Shown: positions 24,088-32,970, counted from the stretch's first letter. The stretch: DNA of 39,755 nt from an uncultured Butyricimonas sp. (GCA_944320555.1 CALUHX010000025.1:1-39755), one strand, 5' to 3'. The notes: generated from the sequence alone by a model not told the origin. A program made the numbers and translations.

Positions 24088-24891
24088 GTGAAAAATACCT
24101 CTATTTTAGGAGCTGTGGCAGGAGACATATTAGGCTCTTCCTATGAATTTTACTCTGTAAAAGACTATCATTTCAATCTTTTCAATGAAGAATCTGCATT
24201 CACAGATGACACAGTACTCACTATGGCTGTGGCTGATTGGATTCTCCATGACCCAGAATTATCATCCAATACTCTCGTAGATTACCTCCAGAGCTATGGT
24301 AGGACATATAGAGGAAGAGGATATGGGGATTATTTCTACCAATGGATTTACTCTAAGAATCCTACTCCTTATAACAGCTATGGAAATGGTTCTGCCATGA
24401 GAGTGAGTCCCATTGGCTTTGCTTTTGACACCTTGGCAGAGACACTGGACATAGCCAAAAGGAGTGCAGAAGTCACCCACAACCACTCAGAAGGTATCAA
24501 AGGGGCACAAGCCACTGCAGCGGCTATCTTTTGGGCAAGACAAGGAGAAACCAAAGAGAACATTAGGAAAAACATCTCCCAATTTTTCGGATATGACCTC
24601 CAAAGAACCTGCGAAGAAATTAGGAAAGATTACAACTTTAGTGCTACCTGTCAAGGAAGTGTGCCTGAATCCATAATAGCCTTTTTGGAGAGCACAGACT
24701 ATGAAAGTGCTATCAGATTAGCCATTTCCTTTGGAGGGGACAGTGACACCATGGCTTGCATCACAGGAGGAATTGCATCTGCCTACTACAAAGAAATTCC
24801 CCAGACTATTGCAGACTTCACAACATCTTTATTACCCGAAAAATTTCTCAAATTAATACAAGAATACAACAACAAATTCATCAACAAATAA
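24088..24891 (+). CDS. ADP-ribosylglycohydrolase (DraG-type)
   Basis: 267 aa from a GTG start at 24088. It opens with SILGAVAGDILGSSYEF. The two metal-site motifs are T39-D-D-T42 (AFTDDTVLTMAVAD) and D218-S-D-T221 (FGGDSDTMACITGGIA). GNGSAMRVSPIGFAF is also conserved. The length and both motifs indicate an intact enzyme that hydrolyses ADP-ribose from a protein (Arg) or another acceptor. The gene is clearly AT-rich and uses AGA/AGG arginine codons, unlike the CGN-rich neighbours, so recent transfer is likely. No ADP-ribosyltransferase or toxin gene is visible beside it. The 158 bp upstream is AT-rich with no promoter I can define. Confidence 0.93.
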   Translation: MKNTSILGAVAGDILGSSYEFYSVKDYHFNLFNEESAFTDDTVLTMAVADWILHDPELSSNTLVDYLQSYGRTYRGRGYGDYFYQWIYSKNPTPYNSYGNGSAMRVSPIGFAFDTLAETLDIAKRSAEVTHNHSEGIKGAQATAAAIFWARQGETKENIRKNISQFFGYDLQRTCEEIRKDYNFSATCQGSVPESIIAFLESTDYESAIRLAISFGGDSDTMACITGGIASAYYKEIPQTIADFTTSLLPEKFLKLIQEYNNKFINK

Positions 24892-25259
24892 ACCGACCAT
24901 TAATCACTCGGAATAAGATTGTAGCCATTCCCTATTCCCACAACCCTCCCCATTATGATGGAAAAACAATTTTCCAAGTTCTTTTTCATAATTCCAAATT
25001 TAGTTATACATTTGTCCCAGCTTAATTATGCAAAATGGAGGGCGGCGAGTACCGTGACGGGAAGGCCGCCCAATTTTATTATTGGCGAAAATCCGCGTCA
25101 AGACGTCCAAGTGCCATATTCGCAAATCGGCAATATTGTCCTCTCGTTTTTATACGTGTAATACGAACGGTTGATTGTGCGGTCAATTCCTTTTTATTGT
25201 TTTTATAGTGGAAAATATGTCGTGTCGCGTTTCCTCTCTCCAATGCGGCTTCTTTTTCG
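24892..25259 (+). other. Gene-free region with isolated promoter-like box and GC-rich stem-loop
   Basis: No credible gene is seen in these 368 bp. TACATTTG at 25007-25014 fits a -7 box on the plus strand. About 26 bp further, GGGCGGC (25040-25046) and GCCGCCC (25065-25071) form a 7-bp GC stem followed by AATTTTATT. The stem could be the terminator of the glycohydrolase gene, or, together with the box, a short transcript. The rest (25080-25259) shows nothing I can interpret. Confidence 0.35.
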
Positions 25260-26546
25260 TCATTGGCGGGTGAAGCGGAAAATGAGGGTGTATTGGCCTT
25301 TCATGGGCAGCCCCTCTCGGTTCCATGAGGACTCGTCCTTCCGGTCGTTGTAGACATCCACTAGGAAATCGGTAGGCTCGTATTGCACAATGCGCACCTC
25401 CAACTCGTCGTCGCCGATGAGACGGAAATCCACGTTGGCCTCGCCCACGTTGCGGGTGGTGGGGGAGAAGGCCAGATTGACCTCGCTGAAGGTGCTTCGG
25501 ACGACTTCCCTGTCAAGGTGTTCTTCGAGGTCGACGCTACTTGAGTGGTAATACATGTGGTCGTCGCCCGTGCCGGTAAGAGTGACGGTGGCTCCGTCGA
25601 TAAAGTAATTCCTCAAGTCGCCGACGAGTCCGGTCGTGTTGACGGCGTTACGACCGTCACGGGTCTCGAAAGTCAGCACGTCCGCCGGATCGCACGAGGG
25701 AAGTTCCGTTGGGTCCTCGTTGACTAGTCCGCCGTAATATTTGACGTTCTCGGAAAGAAATTCTTTGAATTTCCAGTTGCCCAGCAGATTGTCGAACGTG
25801 ACGGGGCCGTCGATGGTGATGTAGGCCCGGTCGTTGTCGAGGGAGGCCAGGAAGCGGTCGTTTTCCGAGAGTCGCAACACGATTTTGTCTTTCCCCTCCT
25901 CCTTTTTCAGCCGTCTGATGCGGACGAGGCCGATATAGGCGTCCTTGGCGTAGAGGAATTCTTGCTCATCCCCGACAATCTCGTAGTGTTCGCCCAGTTC
26001 GGCGGTCGATTCGGGGTCGATTTCGAAGGGTATGTGGATGTCGTAAGATGGTGACTCGTAGTCGCTCGACCCCACTTGCAGCCTTACGCCCACGTTGCCC
26101 TCCTCGTAGAGGTCGTATTCCGTGGCTGCGAATGACACCGTCATGGGGGTCCTCGTTTCCATGGGAATTGTCGTTTGAGCGTAATGGCCGGTCTTGTACC
26201 CCTCGGGGGCTTCCAAAGAGAGGATTATCTCGCGGTGCTCGCTGAAATTGTTCTGGGGTGTGACGGTGACAACGGCGGAGTCTTGCCCTGCGGCCACGTT
26301 GAATTCTTGCGCCGAGAGGACGTATTCGTCGCCCGACACGGCGTTTCCTCCTATGGAGAAGGGTATGGCCACTGTTTGTGTCGTCGGTTGCGACAGGCGT
26401 ATTTCCACTTTCAGAGGCTCGTTTTCCGGCAGAATGTGGTAGGGCCTCGTGAAAGAGACGGTCTGGAAGTTGTCGTTGTCGTCGGAGCAGCCGTTTAAGG
26501 CGGCGGCTCCGAGTGCGGTAAGGAATATGAATGTCAGTTTTCGCAT
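25260..26546 (-). CDS. Surface lipoprotein with Calx-beta/Ig-like domains, second SusC/D locus
   Basis: 428 aa. The lipobox is ALNGC (Cys20), followed by SDDND. Residues about 25-125 and 130-260 look like two tandem beta-sandwich modules of Calx-beta or DUF4843 type (VSFTRPYHILPENEPLKVEIRL ... VAIPFSIGGNAVSGDEYVLS; then VSFAATEYDLYEEGNVGVRLQV). The remainder (NLLGNWKFKEFLSENVKYY...) is a lipocalin-like beta domain with a LGNWKF start and a QYTLIFRFTR end. No catalytic motif is seen. It is the last gene of the leftward SusC/D operon, 12 bp after the small lipoprotein gene. It is probably a surface ligand-binding accessory; the ligand is unknown. Confidence 0.9.
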   Translation of the reverse strand: MRKLTFIFLTALGAAALNGCSDDNDNFQTVSFTRPYHILPENEPLKVEIRLSQPTTQTVAIPFSIGGNAVSGDEYVLSAQEFNVAAGQDSAVVTVTPQNNFSEHREIILSLEAPEGYKTGHYAQTTIPMETRTPMTVSFAATEYDLYEEGNVGVRLQVGSSDYESPSYDIHIPFEIDPESTAELGEHYEIVGDEQEFLYAKDAYIGLVRIRRLKKEEGKDKIVLRLSENDRFLASLDNDRAYITIDGPVTFDNLLGNWKFKEFLSENVKYYGGLVNEDPTELPSCDPADVLTFETRDGRNAVNTTGLVGDLRNYFIDGATVTLTGTGDDHMYYHSSSVDLEEHLDREVVRSTFSEVNLAFSPTTRNVGEANVDFRLIGDDELEVRIVQYEPTDFLVDVYNDRKDESSWNREGLPMKGQYTLIFRFTRQ

Positions 26547-26558
26547 ACTTTGTCAGTT

Positions 26559-26786
26559 TTAGAGGGTTGTTTCGTTTTGTGCGGCTTCCTCGGCGGCTCG
26601 TTCCGCCACGGCAGCCTCGTATTCCGCCTGCATGTTTTTGATGAGGTCTCGCTCTTCGTAGGAGAGGCGGGAGGTGGGGATTTCAATGCTCCAGCCGGTG
26701 ACGTCTTCCGTGCGGGGGCCAAGTTCTTCCGTATTGTCGCACGCCGACAGGGCGACTGCCAGGATTGTCAGGTAAAAGTGTTTCAT
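26559..26786 (-). CDS. Very small lipoprotein with charged helical tail
   Basis: 75 aa. The lipobox VALSAC (Cys16) follows a normal signal peptide, leaving a mature part of 60 residues. This contains GWSIEIPTSRLSYEERDLIKNM followed by a Glu/Ala-rich helix (QAEYEAAVAERAAEEAAQNE) likely to form a coiled coil. It is too short to be an enzyme. It sits between SusD and the Calx-beta lipoprotein with 12-bp gaps on both sides, so it is a regular member of the operon rather than a chance frame. I do not know its family. Confidence 0.8.
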   Translation of the reverse strand: MKHFYLTILAVALSACDNTEELGPRTEDVTGWSIEIPTSRLSYEERDLIKNMQAEYEAAVAERAAEEAAQNETTL

Positions 26787-26798
26787 GTCGTTTGTTTT

Positions 26799-28196
26799 TT
26801 ATAATTGGTCGTATCCGGGATTTTGTTGCAAATCGGGGTTGGCGATTAGGTCGTGGTTGCGCAGGGGCCAGGTGTACATGTATTGTTCCGTGGTGTATTT
26901 CACCCCGTTGTATCCGACCCAAAATTCTGGTCGTCCGTTGCGTTTCAGCTCGAACCACCGGTCGCACTCCATGTAGAGCTCCTTGCGCCGCTCGTTGAGA
27001 ATGGCGGCCATGAGGGGAGTCAGGGCGGCGCCGGTGCAGTCGGTCGTGACGAGGCCGCACGTCGTCGCCGAGGGAAGATTGTCGGCCGTCAAGGGCTGGT
27101 AGTCGCTGATGCGTTTTTCCCGCAGCATGTTGAGGTAGCGAAGGGCGTTCGTCTCGTCGCCCAGGTGGGCGTAACTTTCCGCTATGATGAGGCACATTTC
27201 CGACGAGCGCACGAAACCGTTCATCCTTTTCGTGTTGAGAAATTCTTTGTCAAAAAATAGTTCGTAGCGGATATCTCGCTCTTTTTCCTCGAACAGGGCC
27301 GCCAAATCGAGGTCCAGCGGACGGTAACGGGAATAGCGGGAATAGATGTTGTTGAACATCGTGGTGGGGCTGTTTTGCGTCCATGTGGCGAAAATCACTT
27401 CCTGCGGCAGGGTTTCCAGGGGCGGCACGGACTGTATCATGGCCTCGTACTCGTCGTTTTCCGCCAAGGGGTATTTTTCCAGCACGGACTGGGCGGTTTC
27501 GATGGCGTTCTGCCATTCCTGTCCCCAAAAGTAAGTGCGGGCGAGGAAGGCCTCTGCCACGTCCGATGTCATGGGGTACGCCTCGTCGTTCATGTTCATT
27601 TCCACGGCTTCCCGCAGGTCGTTGACGATGAAGTTGACGGTGGTTTGCAAATCGCCTCGTCCGGGGGCGGCGTTCATGTCGAAGTGGTCCACGATGGGCA
27701 CCCCCATGGTTTCCCCGGCGCTGGATGCCTCGTATGGCTCGCAGAATTCCCGCATGAGCGTGAAATAGGCGATGCCCCGCAGGGTGCGGGCGGCGGCGAC
27801 GGTTTTGTCCCACAGCTCGCTGCCGTCGTCCTTCATGTTGTCGAGCACGATGTTGGCGTCCCGGATAGGCTCGTACAACGCCTCGAAGCGGTAGATGGCG
27901 GAACCCATGTACGCTCCCACGTACATGGGAATGTAAGAGGAGCTTGTCCCCGTCGACAGGCTGGCGTTCAAGTTGTCGGTGAATGCCTCCATGCGGAGCA
28001 CGTCATAGAAGGTGTAGTAGGGAGGATTGCCGGAATATTTGTCGCCCACGTTGAACATCCATGTGTTGATGAGAGAGGCGTAATCCTCCGTGGTCTCGGG
28101 AAGCACCTTCCCGAAATTGTCCGTTTCCAGATAGGAGTCGCACGACGCGCTCCACCAGCCGAACAGTAATGCGATGTATATGATTGGTGATTTCAT
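26799..28196 (-). CDS. SusD/RagB-family lipoprotein of the second locus
   Basis: 465 aa. The lipobox WWSASC (Cys19) is followed by DSYLETDNFGKVLPETTEDYASLINTWM, a start seen in a SusD-like subgroup. Later SusD features are AARTLRGIAYFTLMREFCEPY, SDVAEAFLARTYFWGQEWQNAIETAQSVL, RSSEMCLIIAESYAHLGDETNALRYLNMLREKRI and AILNERRKELYMECDRWFELKRNG. It forms the ligand-capturing lid of the SusC encoded 11 bp upstream. It differs clearly from the other SusD of this window, so the two loci should serve different ligands. Confidence 0.96.
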   Translation of the reverse strand: MKSPIIYIALLFGWWSASCDSYLETDNFGKVLPETTEDYASLINTWMFNVGDKYSGNPPYYTFYDVLRMEAFTDNLNASLSTGTSSSYIPMYVGAYMGSAIYRFEALYEPIRDANIVLDNMKDDGSELWDKTVAAARTLRGIAYFTLMREFCEPYEASSAGETMGVPIVDHFDMNAAPGRGDLQTTVNFIVNDLREAVEMNMNDEAYPMTSDVAEAFLARTYFWGQEWQNAIETAQSVLEKYPLAENDEYEAMIQSVPPLETLPQEVIFATWTQNSPTTMFNNIYSRYSRYRPLDLDLAALFEEKERDIRYELFFDKEFLNTKRMNGFVRSSEMCLIIAESYAHLGDETNALRYLNMLREKRISDYQPLTADNLPSATTCGLVTTDCTGAALTPLMAAILNERRKELYMECDRWFELKRNGRPEFWVGYNGVKYTTEQYMYTWPLRNHDLIANPDLQQNPGYDQL

Positions 28197-28207
28197 GATG
28201 TCTCGTG

Positions 28208-31200
28208 TTAAAATCCTAAATTAATGCCGAACGCCACGGAACGGGTGATGGGGTAGGTCTGTCCCGGTGTTTCCGGGTCGATTCCGGAATAGTTCGTGAA
28301 CGTGAAGAGGTTGCTCGCCATGACGGAGAAACCGAGCGAGGAGATTCCCCAATGTTCCAGAAGGTGTCGCGGCAGGTTGTAGGACAGTGTGATGTCTCTC
28401 ACTCGCAGGTACGACACGTCTTCCAGAAAGCTGCCGAGCGTGATGCTGCTCGAGGTCACGTTGTAAAGGTCGAGGTTCAGCACTTCCCCGAGCGGGTCCA
28501 CGATGCGGGGGTATTTCACGCCTTCCGTGCGGGAGGGCGTCCAGCGGTTGGTGCGGTCCCGGCGCACGTTGAGGTGGTTGGTGTATAGGTCGCTGTAAGA
28601 AGTCTGGGGAGTCTCGTTGCCGTAATAGTCGATGTCTTCGTAAGAAGCGGCGGGAGTGATGCGGTTGTCCACCTTCGCCCCGAAGGAATAGGCTCCGCCA
28701 ATGCCGAGCGACAGGTCGCGCCAGGAGAGGTTGAGGTAGAAGCCTCCGGTGAAAGGAGCGGTGCTCGTGCCCAGATAATAGCGGTAGTTCGCCGTTTTGT
28801 TCAAGTCCGAGGCGGAGGATATCTCGGCGTCCGGACGCAATTGATACATGTATATGCCGTAGAACGGGTCGATGCCGATTTCCTTGCCTCCGAAAATGGA
28901 CTCCAAGGGATAGCCTTCGTATTTTCCCTCGCTGATGGCTCCCGTGGGCGACACGTATTTGCTGAGCACGTTGCGGTTCCAGGCGACGTTGGCGTTCATC
29001 CTTAGCTTGAGGTCCCGCCCGTCGATGATTTGCACGCCGAGGGTCCCTTCCACGCCCTTGTTTTCGATTTCCGAGGTGTTGTGGGCTTGGCCGGTGAATC
29101 CCGTGGTGCTCACCACCATCGTGCGGGTAATCACGTCCATGCTCTTGCGCCAGTAGGCTTCCACAAGCCCGCTCACCCGGTCGTCGAAGAGACCGAAGTC
29201 GAGGGCCGCTTTCAGGTCGCGGGTCTTCTCCCAGCGTAAGTGGGGATTGGGTGCGGTCTGTACTTCTCCGACAGGCATGCCGTTCCAGCTGTCCCTGTCG
29301 TCAAATTCGATGACGAGTTCTTTCAAGGCTCCCGCCACCACGTTCCCCGTGAATCCGGCGGAGACCCGCAATGTGAGGTGGCTGAGCGTCGGCTTTAGGC
29401 TTTGCGTGAATGGCTCCTCGTCGGCGTTCCATGCCGCGCCGAGTGACCAGGTGGGGTTGAATTGCTCGTCGCTGCCGAAATTGTTCGAGCCGTCCGTGCG
29501 GAACGAGGCGTTGAAGACATAGCGTTCCCGGTAGGCGTATTCCAGCGAGGCGTAGAACGAGGCGAACTTGTTTTCGGACTTCGTGGTGCCCATGGAGCCG
29601 TCGAGTAGGTCGCGGTAGTCGAAACTTCCGTCCGGGTCTTCCGGCGTGATGGCGAGTCCGCTGTCACGATTATATCCGTACCGTTTCATGTAGGAGCGTG
29701 TGTTCCGAGAGCCGCGCAACTCGGCTCCGGCCAGCACGTTGAGGTAGTGCTCGCCGCGGAACAGGTCGGTGTAGGAGAATTGTCCGCGGACATTGTAGCT
29801 CTCTCCGTTGGCGTTGGCTTCCGAGATGGAGGCGTATTGGTTTTCCGTGTTGTTGTTCGTGTCGAAATAGAGCCGGTCTGTCCAAGCGGCGTAGGTCTCT
29901 TCGCCGAGGACGGTTTTGTCCTTCGTGTTCGTGAATGTGTAAGACATCAGTCCCGAGAACTGCAATCCGCCTGTGATGTCCAATGTTAGGGTCGCCTGGC
30001 CTGTGGCTGAGAATTTCTTGCTGTCGCCTTCCGTCTCTTCCAGTTCCCGGAGGATGTTGAAACCTTGCGGGGGAAGATGGCTTGCCAAGTAGTCCTCGCC
30101 TTCGTTGATGTTGTTCAGGTTAAAGTACGTCATGTCCGCCCGATAGCTTCCGTCCTCGTTGTACGGACGTTCGTAGGGATTGGCGAAATAGGCGTAGGTG
30201 TACGGGTCCACGGTCGTGGCCGGTCCTTGGGACACGAGGTTCGACACGGACAGGCTCACGCCCCACTTGATGTGTCGCGAAGGGGAGAGGTTCACCTTTG
30301 CGTTCACCGTGTAGCGGTCGAAACGGTCTTGTTTTAAGAGTCCTTCTTCCGTGGAATAGCCCAGTGAGGCGTAATAAGTGGCGGTCTGCGAGCCACCGGA
30401 GAAAGAAAGGTGGTGCGTCATGCTGAACGAGTTCTGGAATATCTCCCGGAACCAGTCCGTCGAGTGCGAGCGCAGCTCGTTCAGGTAAGTCGCCTTTTCC
30501 GTCTCGCTCATCGCCTCGAAGTTTTCCGTGTCGGTCCACAGCGTGCCGTTCTTTCCGATGCGGTCGGTGTGCAGCATGCCGACGATGCCTACTACCGGCA
30601 CGTGGGCGGCTCCTGCGGCGAGGTTCGCCGCTCCGAATTCCTGCCAAAGTTCCTCCTCCCAGTCCAGCTTTTCGGCGGAATTCATCAGGTTGTTGTCCCG
30701 CTGGGGTTGCAGGCCCACTCCGAAGCGGGCCGAGTAATTCACCCGGGTTTTCCCCGCTTTCCCCTGTTTCGTGGTGATGACGATGACACCTCCGGCGGCC
30801 CGCGAGCCGTAGATGGCCGAGGCGGCCGCGTCTTTTAGAATGGTGATGTCTTCGATGTCGGAAGGATTGATTCCGGCTACCCCGTTCATGAATATCTCGT
30901 TGAAGTTGCCGGAATTCACTTCTTCGGCGTCAATCTCGGGCAACTCGTCCTGCAAGGGCACGCCGTCCACCACCCACAGTGGCTCCGTGCTGCCGTCGAT
31001 GGAGTTCGTCCCTCTGATTTTGATTTTCGACGAGGCTCCGGGGCGGCCTGTGTTCGTCACGGCCACTCCGGCCACCATCCCTTGCAGCAGGTTGTCTATC
31101 GTCGTGGGAATCCTGTTTTCCAAAGACTCGCTCGTCACCACGGCGATGGAACCCGACGCCCGTCGTTTTGTGGTCGAGTAGTAACCTGTTTTCACTACCT

Positions 31201-31594
31201 CGCTTAAAGAGGCCGTCGTTTCTTTCATGACGACAAGCAAGGCCTGCCGAGGATTTGAGATTTCCTCTTCCACGGACTCCATGCCGATAAAAGAGAAGAC
31301 CAGCACCGCGCCCTCGTTGTCGGGAACGGAGATGCTGAACCGGCCTGAGTTGTCCGTGGCTGTTCCGATGTGAGTCCCTTTGAGCAGGACGGTCACTCCC
31401 GGGAGCGGAAGGGAATCCTGATCGACCACTTTTCCTTTTATGGTGACCATTTTTCCCTCGTCTTCATGGGAATGGGAAATGCCTGGCCTGATAGCATGGC
31501 CGGGTAGGCAGAAAAGTAGCATGCAGCATAGCGGAAGCAATATGCCTGGCTTCTTCCCCTTCTTCATTTTCACGTGTTTCAAGTGTTTACACAT
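28208..31594 (-). CDS. SusC/RagA TonB-dependent transporter without STN domain
   Basis: 1128 aa from the ATG at 31594; ATG 31567 (MKKGKKPGILL) is an alternative, and the longer frame to 31687 crosses the promoter. Signal peptide (to about 35), then directly the carboxypeptidase-regulatory-like domain (about 48-130, TIKGKVVDQDSLPLPGVTVLL), the plug (about 140-280, with LWVVDGVPLQ and ILKDAAASAIYGSRAAGGVIVITTKQG) and a barrel ending SVAFGINLGF. The STN domain is absent, which fits the lack of an adjacent sigma/FecR pair. Control must therefore be by another route (see the palindrome at 31650-31676). Its plug region and barrel differ from the STN-type SusC at 9112-12591. Confidence 0.97.
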   Translation of the reverse strand: MCKHLKHVKMKKGKKPGILLPLCCMLLFCLPGHAIRPGISHSHEDEGKMVTIKGKVVDQDSLPLPGVTVLLKGTHIGTATDNSGRFSISVPDNEGAVLVFSFIGMESVEEEISNPRQALLVVMKETTASLSEVVKTGYYSTTKRRASGSIAVVTSESLENRIPTTIDNLLQGMVAGVAVTNTGRPGASSKIKIRGTNSIDGSTEPLWVVDGVPLQDELPEIDAEEVNSGNFNEIFMNGVAGINPSDIEDITILKDAAASAIYGSRAAGGVIVITTKQGKAGKTRVNYSARFGVGLQPQRDNNLMNSAEKLDWEEELWQEFGAANLAAGAAHVPVVGIVGMLHTDRIGKNGTLWTDTENFEAMSETEKATYLNELRSHSTDWFREIFQNSFSMTHHLSFSGGSQTATYYASLGYSTEEGLLKQDRFDRYTVNAKVNLSPSRHIKWGVSLSVSNLVSQGPATTVDPYTYAYFANPYERPYNEDGSYRADMTYFNLNNINEGEDYLASHLPPQGFNILRELEETEGDSKKFSATGQATLTLDITGGLQFSGLMSYTFTNTKDKTVLGEETYAAWTDRLYFDTNNNTENQYASISEANANGESYNVRGQFSYTDLFRGEHYLNVLAGAELRGSRNTRSYMKRYGYNRDSGLAITPEDPDGSFDYRDLLDGSMGTTKSENKFASFYASLEYAYRERYVFNASFRTDGSNNFGSDEQFNPTWSLGAAWNADEEPFTQSLKPTLSHLTLRVSAGFTGNVVAGALKELVIEFDDRDSWNGMPVGEVQTAPNPHLRWEKTRDLKAALDFGLFDDRVSGLVEAYWRKSMDVITRTMVVSTTGFTGQAHNTSEIENKGVEGTLGVQIIDGRDLKLRMNANVAWNRNVLSKYVSPTGAISEGKYEGYPLESIFGGKEIGIDPFYGIYMYQLRPDAEISSASDLNKTANYRYYLGTSTAPFTGGFYLNLSWRDLSLGIGGAYSFGAKVDNRITPAASYEDIDYYGNETPQTSYSDLYTNHLNVRRDRTNRWTPSRTEGVKYPRIVDPLGEVLNLDLYNVTSSSITLGSFLEDVSYLRVRDITLSYNLPRHLLEHWGISSLGFSVMASNLFTFTNYSGIDPETPGQTYPITRSVAFGINLGF

Positions 31595-31623
31595 ATGTAA
31601 TAATTTAAACTGTTTGACGGTCG

Positions 31624-31676
31624 CAAATTTAGAACATGGAAATCTTGATAAAAATCCCCAATAATTGGGATTTTTT
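31624..31676 (-). promoter_or_regulatory. Promoter of the second SusC/D operon with long palindrome
   Basis: TAAATTTG on the minus strand (31624-31631) is a good -7 box, about 30 bp ahead of the SusC start. No TTTG lies at the -33 position. There, 31650-31676 forms a near-perfect palindrome: AAAAATCCCCAAT and ATTGGGATTTTT around a single A (one extra C in the left arm). The core CCCAAT-A-ATTGGG (31657-31669) is exact. Being upstream of the transcription start, it is more likely an operator than a terminator. A weak -33 plus operator suggests dependence on a regulator. Confidence 0.55.
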
Positions 31677-31724
31677 ACGCATTGCATCCCCCTATTTGGT
31701 GATGTCTCCTTCGGGGCGATTCAT

Positions 31725-31732
31725 TATCTTTG
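31725..31732 (+). promoter_or_regulatory. -7 box of the MscS gene
   Basis: TATCTTTG, 23 bp ahead of the ATG at 31756. A TTTG at 31695-31698 is 26 bp upstream, longer than usual, so the -33 box is uncertain. Confidence 0.5.
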
Positions 31733-31755
31733 CCATTGAATTAAAGTAGTGGATT

Positions 31756-32970
31756 ATGCGAGAATTTATAGAATCGGGTTTGCGTTCATGGGGGATAAGC
31801 GTGGGAGATGTCACAATGCTTGTCGTGCTGATTGTGTTGATGCTTGTGGTGGCATGGGTGGTTTATTTGATAGCCAGGAAATGGGTGGCCCGGGGGGTGA
31901 TGAAGCTGACGGGGAAAACAGCCACCACGTGGGACGATTTGATGTTCGACCAGCATTTCTTCACTCGGTTGGGGTTGCTGATTGCTCCTTTTGTGGTGGA
32001 ACTGTTTTTGTTTAACTTGTTCGATCCGGAGAAATGGAGTTATTTCATCGTGTTGGACAAGATTATTAAGATATGGATTACCATTGCCGCCATCCTGTTG
32101 GTTTCCGCGGTGCTGGACGGGGCCAATCGGATTTACGAGAATTATCCGCTGGCCAAGCATCGTCCCCTGAAGGTGTTTATCCAGATAATCAAGATAGTCC
32201 TTTATTGCGCGGCGGGAGTCATCGTCATCAGCATCTCCATCGGCAAGTCGCCGGAGGCCCTGTTGGTGGGGATGGGGGCCTTCGCCGCCGTGCTGATGTT
32301 GGTGTTCAAGGACACGATATTGGGCTTCGTGGCGGGAGTGCAATTGATGGCGAATAATATGATTCGCATCGGCGACTGGATTGTGATGCCGAGCCACGGG
32401 GCGGACGGACTGGTGCTGGAAATCAACTTGACGACAGTGAAAGTGCAAAACTGGGACAAGACGATTTCCACCGTTCCCACGTACAAGTTGGTTTCCGAGT
32501 CGTTCACCAACTGGCGGGGCATGTGGGAGTCCGGCGGGAGGCGCATCAAACGCTCGGTGAACATTGACATCCATTCCATACACTATTTGACGGACGATGA
32601 AATCGAGGCGTTGAAAAAGTCTTCCCTGTTGGGCGGCTATGTCAAGCAAAAAGAAGCGGAACTGGCCGCCTACAATGCCAATCGCCCGACCCTGTTGGAC
32701 GAGAAACGGATGACGAATATCGGCACGTTCCGGGAATACATGATGGCGTGGCTGAATAGAAACCCGGATATTAACCTGGACTTGATACACACGGTCCGTC
32801 AGTTGCAACCGGGACCTACGGGCGTGCCGTTGGAGATTTATTGTTTTTCTGCGCAACAGTCGTGGGTCGATTACGAGCGGGTGCAGTCGGACATATTTGA
32901 CCATGTGTTCGCCGTTCTTCCCTTGTTCGGCCTGCGTGCTTACGAATACGCCGGCCGGCCCTTGGAATGA
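31756..32970 (+). CDS. MscS-family mechanosensitive channel (YbdG/miniconductance type)
   Basis: 404 aa. Hydrophobic segments at about 17-40 (VTMLVVLIVLMLVVAWVVYLIA), 72-92, 100-118, 140-160 and 165-190. The last is the pore-lining helix with SPEALLVGMGAFAAVLMLVFKDTILGFVAGVQL, the MscS hallmark with its Gly/Ala pattern. IRIGDWIVMPSHGADGLVLEINLTTVKVQNWDKTISTVPTYKL is the beta domain of the family. A long cytoplasmic domain (about 240-404) of the YbdG type follows. Such channels open on hypo-osmotic shock and release solutes. It is a single gene, divergent from SusC by 161 bp. Confidence 0.95.
   Translation: MREFIESGLRSWGISVGDVTMLVVLIVLMLVVAWVVYLIARKWVARGVMKLTGKTATTWDDLMFDQHFFTRLGLLIAPFVVELFLFNLFDPEKWSYFIVLDKIIKIWITIAAILLVSAVLDGANRIYENYPLAKHRPLKVFIQIIKIVLYCAAGVIVISISIGKSPEALLVGMGAFAAVLMLVFKDTILGFVAGVQLMANNMIRIGDWIVMPSHGADGLVLEINLTTVKVQNWDKTISTVPTYKLVSESFTNWRGMWESGGRRIKRSVNIDIHSIHYLTDDEIEALKKSSLLGGYVKQKEAELAAYNANRPTLLDEKRMTNIGTFREYMMAWLNRNPDINLDLIHTVRQLQPGPTGVPLEIYCFSAQQSWVDYERVQSDIFDHVFAVLPLFGLRAYEYAGRPLE

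Noticed and set aside
23664-25259. Integrative element inserted into tRNA-Gly
   Set aside because: No integrase, no second copy of the tRNA 3' end and no mobility genes other than the IS fragment are visible; the patch is better explained by IS activity or simple gene gain.
31650-31676. Rho-independent terminator
   Set aside because: It has T-runs on both sides but lies between two divergent genes, upstream of both transcription starts, so no transcript would reach it; an operator is more plausible.
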